Both the position numbers and the translations under genes were made by a program. From 2-02-FULL-47-50 sp964479045 (GTDB taxonomy: Bacteria > Pseudomonadota > Gammaproteobacteria > Eutrophobiales > Eutrophobiaceae): a stretch of 64,000 bases of DNA. Below the pieces are notes generated by a model. That model was not told where the DNA came from, did not search any database, and saw nothing but the letters and a program-made list of their open reading frames with translations. Positions 62,047 through 64,000 of this stretch are shown one piece after another (the stretch's first letter is position 1; every line of letters begins with the position of its first letter). The stretch spans positions 186,001 to 250,000 of the forward strand of contig CAYZJI010000002.1 in assembly GCA_964479045.1 (NCBI GenBank), given 5' to 3'.

Positions 62047-64000
62047 CTATTTTATTTTCATCCCGGGTTCTGCGCCCGAGTCCGGGCTCAAGATGAACAA
62101 TCCGGGCTGATCACCGGATGCGGCCAGTACCATGCCTTCGGAAATGCCGAACTTCATCTTGCGCGGCGCAAGATTCGCCACCATCACGGTCAGCCGGCCT
62201 TCGAGTTGTTCCGGAGCATAGGCCGATTTGATGCCGGCAAACACGTTGCGGGTTTCTCCGCCGAGGTCCAGCGTGAGCTGCAATAACTTGTCGGCGCCAT
62301 CCACATGCGCGGCTTTGACGATACGCGCCACGCGCAGGTCGATTTTCATAAAGTCGTCAATAGTGATTAATCCCTCTCCCTCCGGGAGAGGGGTCTGGGG
62401 TGAGGGTTGCAGAGTTTCTTTGCTGGCTTCTATCATCGTTTCCACCTGCTTCATTTCAATTCTGGTCATAAGATGCTGAAACTCCTTTATCCTATGCTTT
62501 GGAGGGAGAGGGTATTCAACGCTCTTTAATGTAAGTGGTTCATCAAGATTCAGGAATGCTTCAACTTTTTCTGCCAGTCCAGGCAATATTGGTTTGAGAT
62601 AAACAGTAAGTATCCTGAAAAGTTCGATATAAAGCGAACATAGCCAATGTAATTCTGCCGCCTTGGCCGGATCTTTTGCAAGTTCCCATGGTTTTCGTTC
62701 ATCGACATTTTTATTTATTTCATCGGCCAGTTTCATGATTAATCTTACGGCCATTCCATAGTCCCTTTTTTCATATTCGGCAGCAATCAATCCCAAATGA
62801 ACTCTAAGCTGCTCTAGAATAAAAGGTGGTTTTGATAATTCATCTTGATTAAGAGATGTACCAATGACGTTCCGTACTTTGAATTCAGATCCAACCGTGA
62901 AAGGCTCCGGGCTCAAATTCCCATCAAATCTTTTGGAAATAAATCCGGCAGCTCTGCTCGCTATGTTGACATATTTCCCAACCAGATCACTGTTGATGCG
63001 TGCCACAAAATCTTCCAGGTTAAGATCGATATCTTCCATCGAACCATTGAGTTTGGCGGCATAGTAATAACGTAAATATTCCGGATTCCTGATGTGATCC
63101 AGATAACTGCGGGCAGTGATAAAGGTGCCGCGCGATTTTGACATCTTCTCTCCGTTTACAGTGAGGAAACCGTGCGCGAAAATTTTCGTTGGAGTACGAT
63201 GGCCTGAATATTCCAGCATCGCCGGCCAGAACAGGGCATGGAAATAGAGAATGTCCTTGCCAATAAAGTGGATCATCTCTGTACCCGACGTAGCAGCGGC
63301 CGCCTTCTCGATGAAGGCTTTCACTTCGGCGCCGCGGCCCTTACCTTCCATGTAGTTCAAAAAGCTGCCGAAGTAACCGATAGGCGCATCCAGCCAGACA
63401 TAAAAATATTTCTTCCCGTCAGTGCCCGGAATTGCGAAGCCGAAATACGGCGCATCACGTGAGATGTCCCAGTCGTTAAGACCAGAGGCAAACCATTCCT
63501 GCATTTTATTAGCGGCTTCGGCCTGTAGTGTGCCTGAGCGGGTCCACTCTTTAAGAAAATCTTCGCAGTCTCCAAGCTTGAAGAAATAATGTTCGGACTC
63601 CTTGCGTACCGGGGTCGCGCCGGAAACAGACGAGTACGGATTTTTCAAATCGGTGGGCGAGTAGGTCGCACCACAGACTTCGCAGGAATCGCCGTATTGA
63701 TCTTTCGCACCGCACTTGGGGCACTCACCCTTGATATAGCGATCCGGCAGGAACATATTTTTTACCGGGTCGTAGAACTGTTCGACCGTGCGGCGGGCAA
63801 TCAGGCCGGCGGCATCCAGTTTTTTATAGATTGCTTCGGCATAGGTGCGCGTCTCCGGCGAGTGGGTCTGGTGGTAGTTGTCGAACTCAACCAGGAAATC
63901 CCTGAAATCCGCCTTGTGTTCCTCGTAGACGCGGGCGATGAGCTGTTCCGGAGTAATGCCCTCCTTGTCTGCGCGTAGCATGATCGGCGTGCCGTGGTTG
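62047..64000 (-). CDS. metG: Methionyl-tRNA synthetase (N-terminus beyond window)
   Basis: Reads in from the right edge with NHGTPIMLRADKEG, so about 85 or so N-terminal residues are missing. Zinc knuckle CPKCGAKDQYGDSCEVCG, KMSKS loop (GEKMSKSRGTF), anticodon domain and C-terminal tRNA-binding OB fold (DLRVARIVKAAHVDGADKLL). The linker before the OB fold reads PSPQTPLPEGEG, from a repeat inserted in frame. Bases about 62480-62960 (anticodon-binding region) look more AT-rich than the flanks. Confidence 0.95.
   Translation of the reverse strand, partial: NHGTPIMLRADKEGITPEQLIARVYEEHKADFRDFLVEFDNYHQTHSPETRTYAEAIYKKLDAAGLIARRTVEQFYDPVKNMFLPDRYIKGECPKCGAKDQYGDSCEVCGATYSPTDLKNPYSSVSGATPVRKESEHYFFKLGDCEDFLKEWTRSGTLQAEAANKMQEWFASGLNDWDISRDAPYFGFAIPGTDGKKYFYVWLDAPIGYFGSFLNYMEGKGRGAEVKAFIEKAAAATSGTEMIHFIGKDILYFHALFWPAMLEYSGHRTPTKIFAHGFLTVNGEKMSKSRGTFITARSYLDHIRNPEYLRYYYAAKLNGSMEDIDLNLEDFVARINSDLVGKYVNIASRAAGFISKRFDGNLSPEPFTVGSEFKVRNVIGTSLNQDELSKPPFILEQLRVHLGLIAAEYEKRDYGMAVRLIMKLADEINKNVDERKPWELAKDPAKAAELHWLCSLYIELFRILTVYLKPILPGLAEKVEAFLNLDEPLTLKSVEYPLPPKHRIKEFQHLMTRIEMKQVETMIEASKETLQPSPQTPLPEGEGLITIDDFMKIDLRVARIVKAAHVDGADKLLQLTLDLGGETRNVFAGIKSAYAPEQLEGRLTVMVANLAPRKMKFGISEGMVLAASGDQPGLFILSPDSGAEPGMKIK
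62370..62412. repeat. In-frame REP-like repeat in metG linker
   Basis: CCCTCTCCC (372-380 of the 62 kb block) and GGGAGAGGGG form a palindrome followed by TCTGGGGTGAGGG, the common dispersed element read as PSPQTPLPEGEG. It sits between the catalytic and tRNA-binding parts and keeps frame. Confidence 0.8.

Overview
The window looks like a chromosomal segment of a free-living Gram-negative gammaproteobacterium of roughly 50% GC. The case rests on gene order: lptD-surA-pdxA-ksgA, the ssrA/smpB/ratA/rnfH/bamE/fur block, nadK-recN, hrcA-grpE-dnaK-dnaJ-dapB, and rnfABCDG next to metG. The genus cannot be named from sequence alone; a Chromatiales-like lineage is a guess.

Region 1 (1-12277) is a nitrogen-scavenging locus. 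It starts inside a substrate-binding protein gene of an ABC transporter of the urea-carboxylase-region type. Permease, ATPase, a creatininase-family hydrolase and a GlnT-type glutamine-synthetase homologue follow, the last three joined by ATGA-type overlaps. A three-histidine-box membrane desaturase/hydroxylase and a TIM-barrel isomerase-like protein come next. At 6859-6949 lies a clear guanidine-I (ykkC) riboswitch, followed by two DUF1989 proteins (carboxyguanidine deiminase subunits by family), a carboxyltransferase protein lacking both the biotin carboxylase and the biotin carrier domains of normal urea/guanidine carboxylase, and allophanate hydrolase. Known family chemistry is guanidine to carboxyguanidine to allophanate to ammonia and CO2. 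The split carboxylase and the four extra enzymes make this the most unusual part of the window.

Region 2 (12280-17551) is nitrogen sensing and ammonium uptake: ubiK, then a TorF-like putative porin, PII and AmtB, then a second PII-Amt pair. Two GCAC-N7-GTGC dyads 30 bp apart lie upstream of a sigma-54-type -24/-12 element before the porin gene, an NtrC enhancer layout. A third dyad precedes the second pair.

Region 3 (17693-31500) holds a double cNMP-domain/rhodanese protein, aroE, the lptD-surA-pdxA-ksgA operon, an SDR, yhbY, a diguanylate cyclase, three small exported proteins, tmRNA with a duplicated 5' end, smpB, ratA, rnfH and an extended bamE. Region 4 (31688-42175) holds fur, a Ser/Thr kinase with a cNMP domain, recN, nadK, the CIRCE-controlled hrcA-grpE-dnaK-dnaJ heat-shock genes and dapB. 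Region 5 (42237-57741) holds a Fur-box-preceded porin/FMN-binding/PepSY cluster, an orphan gene, a MacAB-outer membrane factor efflux operon whose outermost gene has palindromic repeats at both ends, a beta-propeller protein, DUF485-ActP, two conserved unknowns, chrA and a DUF484 gene. Region 6 (57764-64000) is rnfABCDG without rnfE, and metG, cut by the window edge and carrying an in-frame repeat in its linker.

No tRNA, rRNA, CRISPR array, prophage or intact insertion sequence was found. Short dispersed repeats recur at gene ends.
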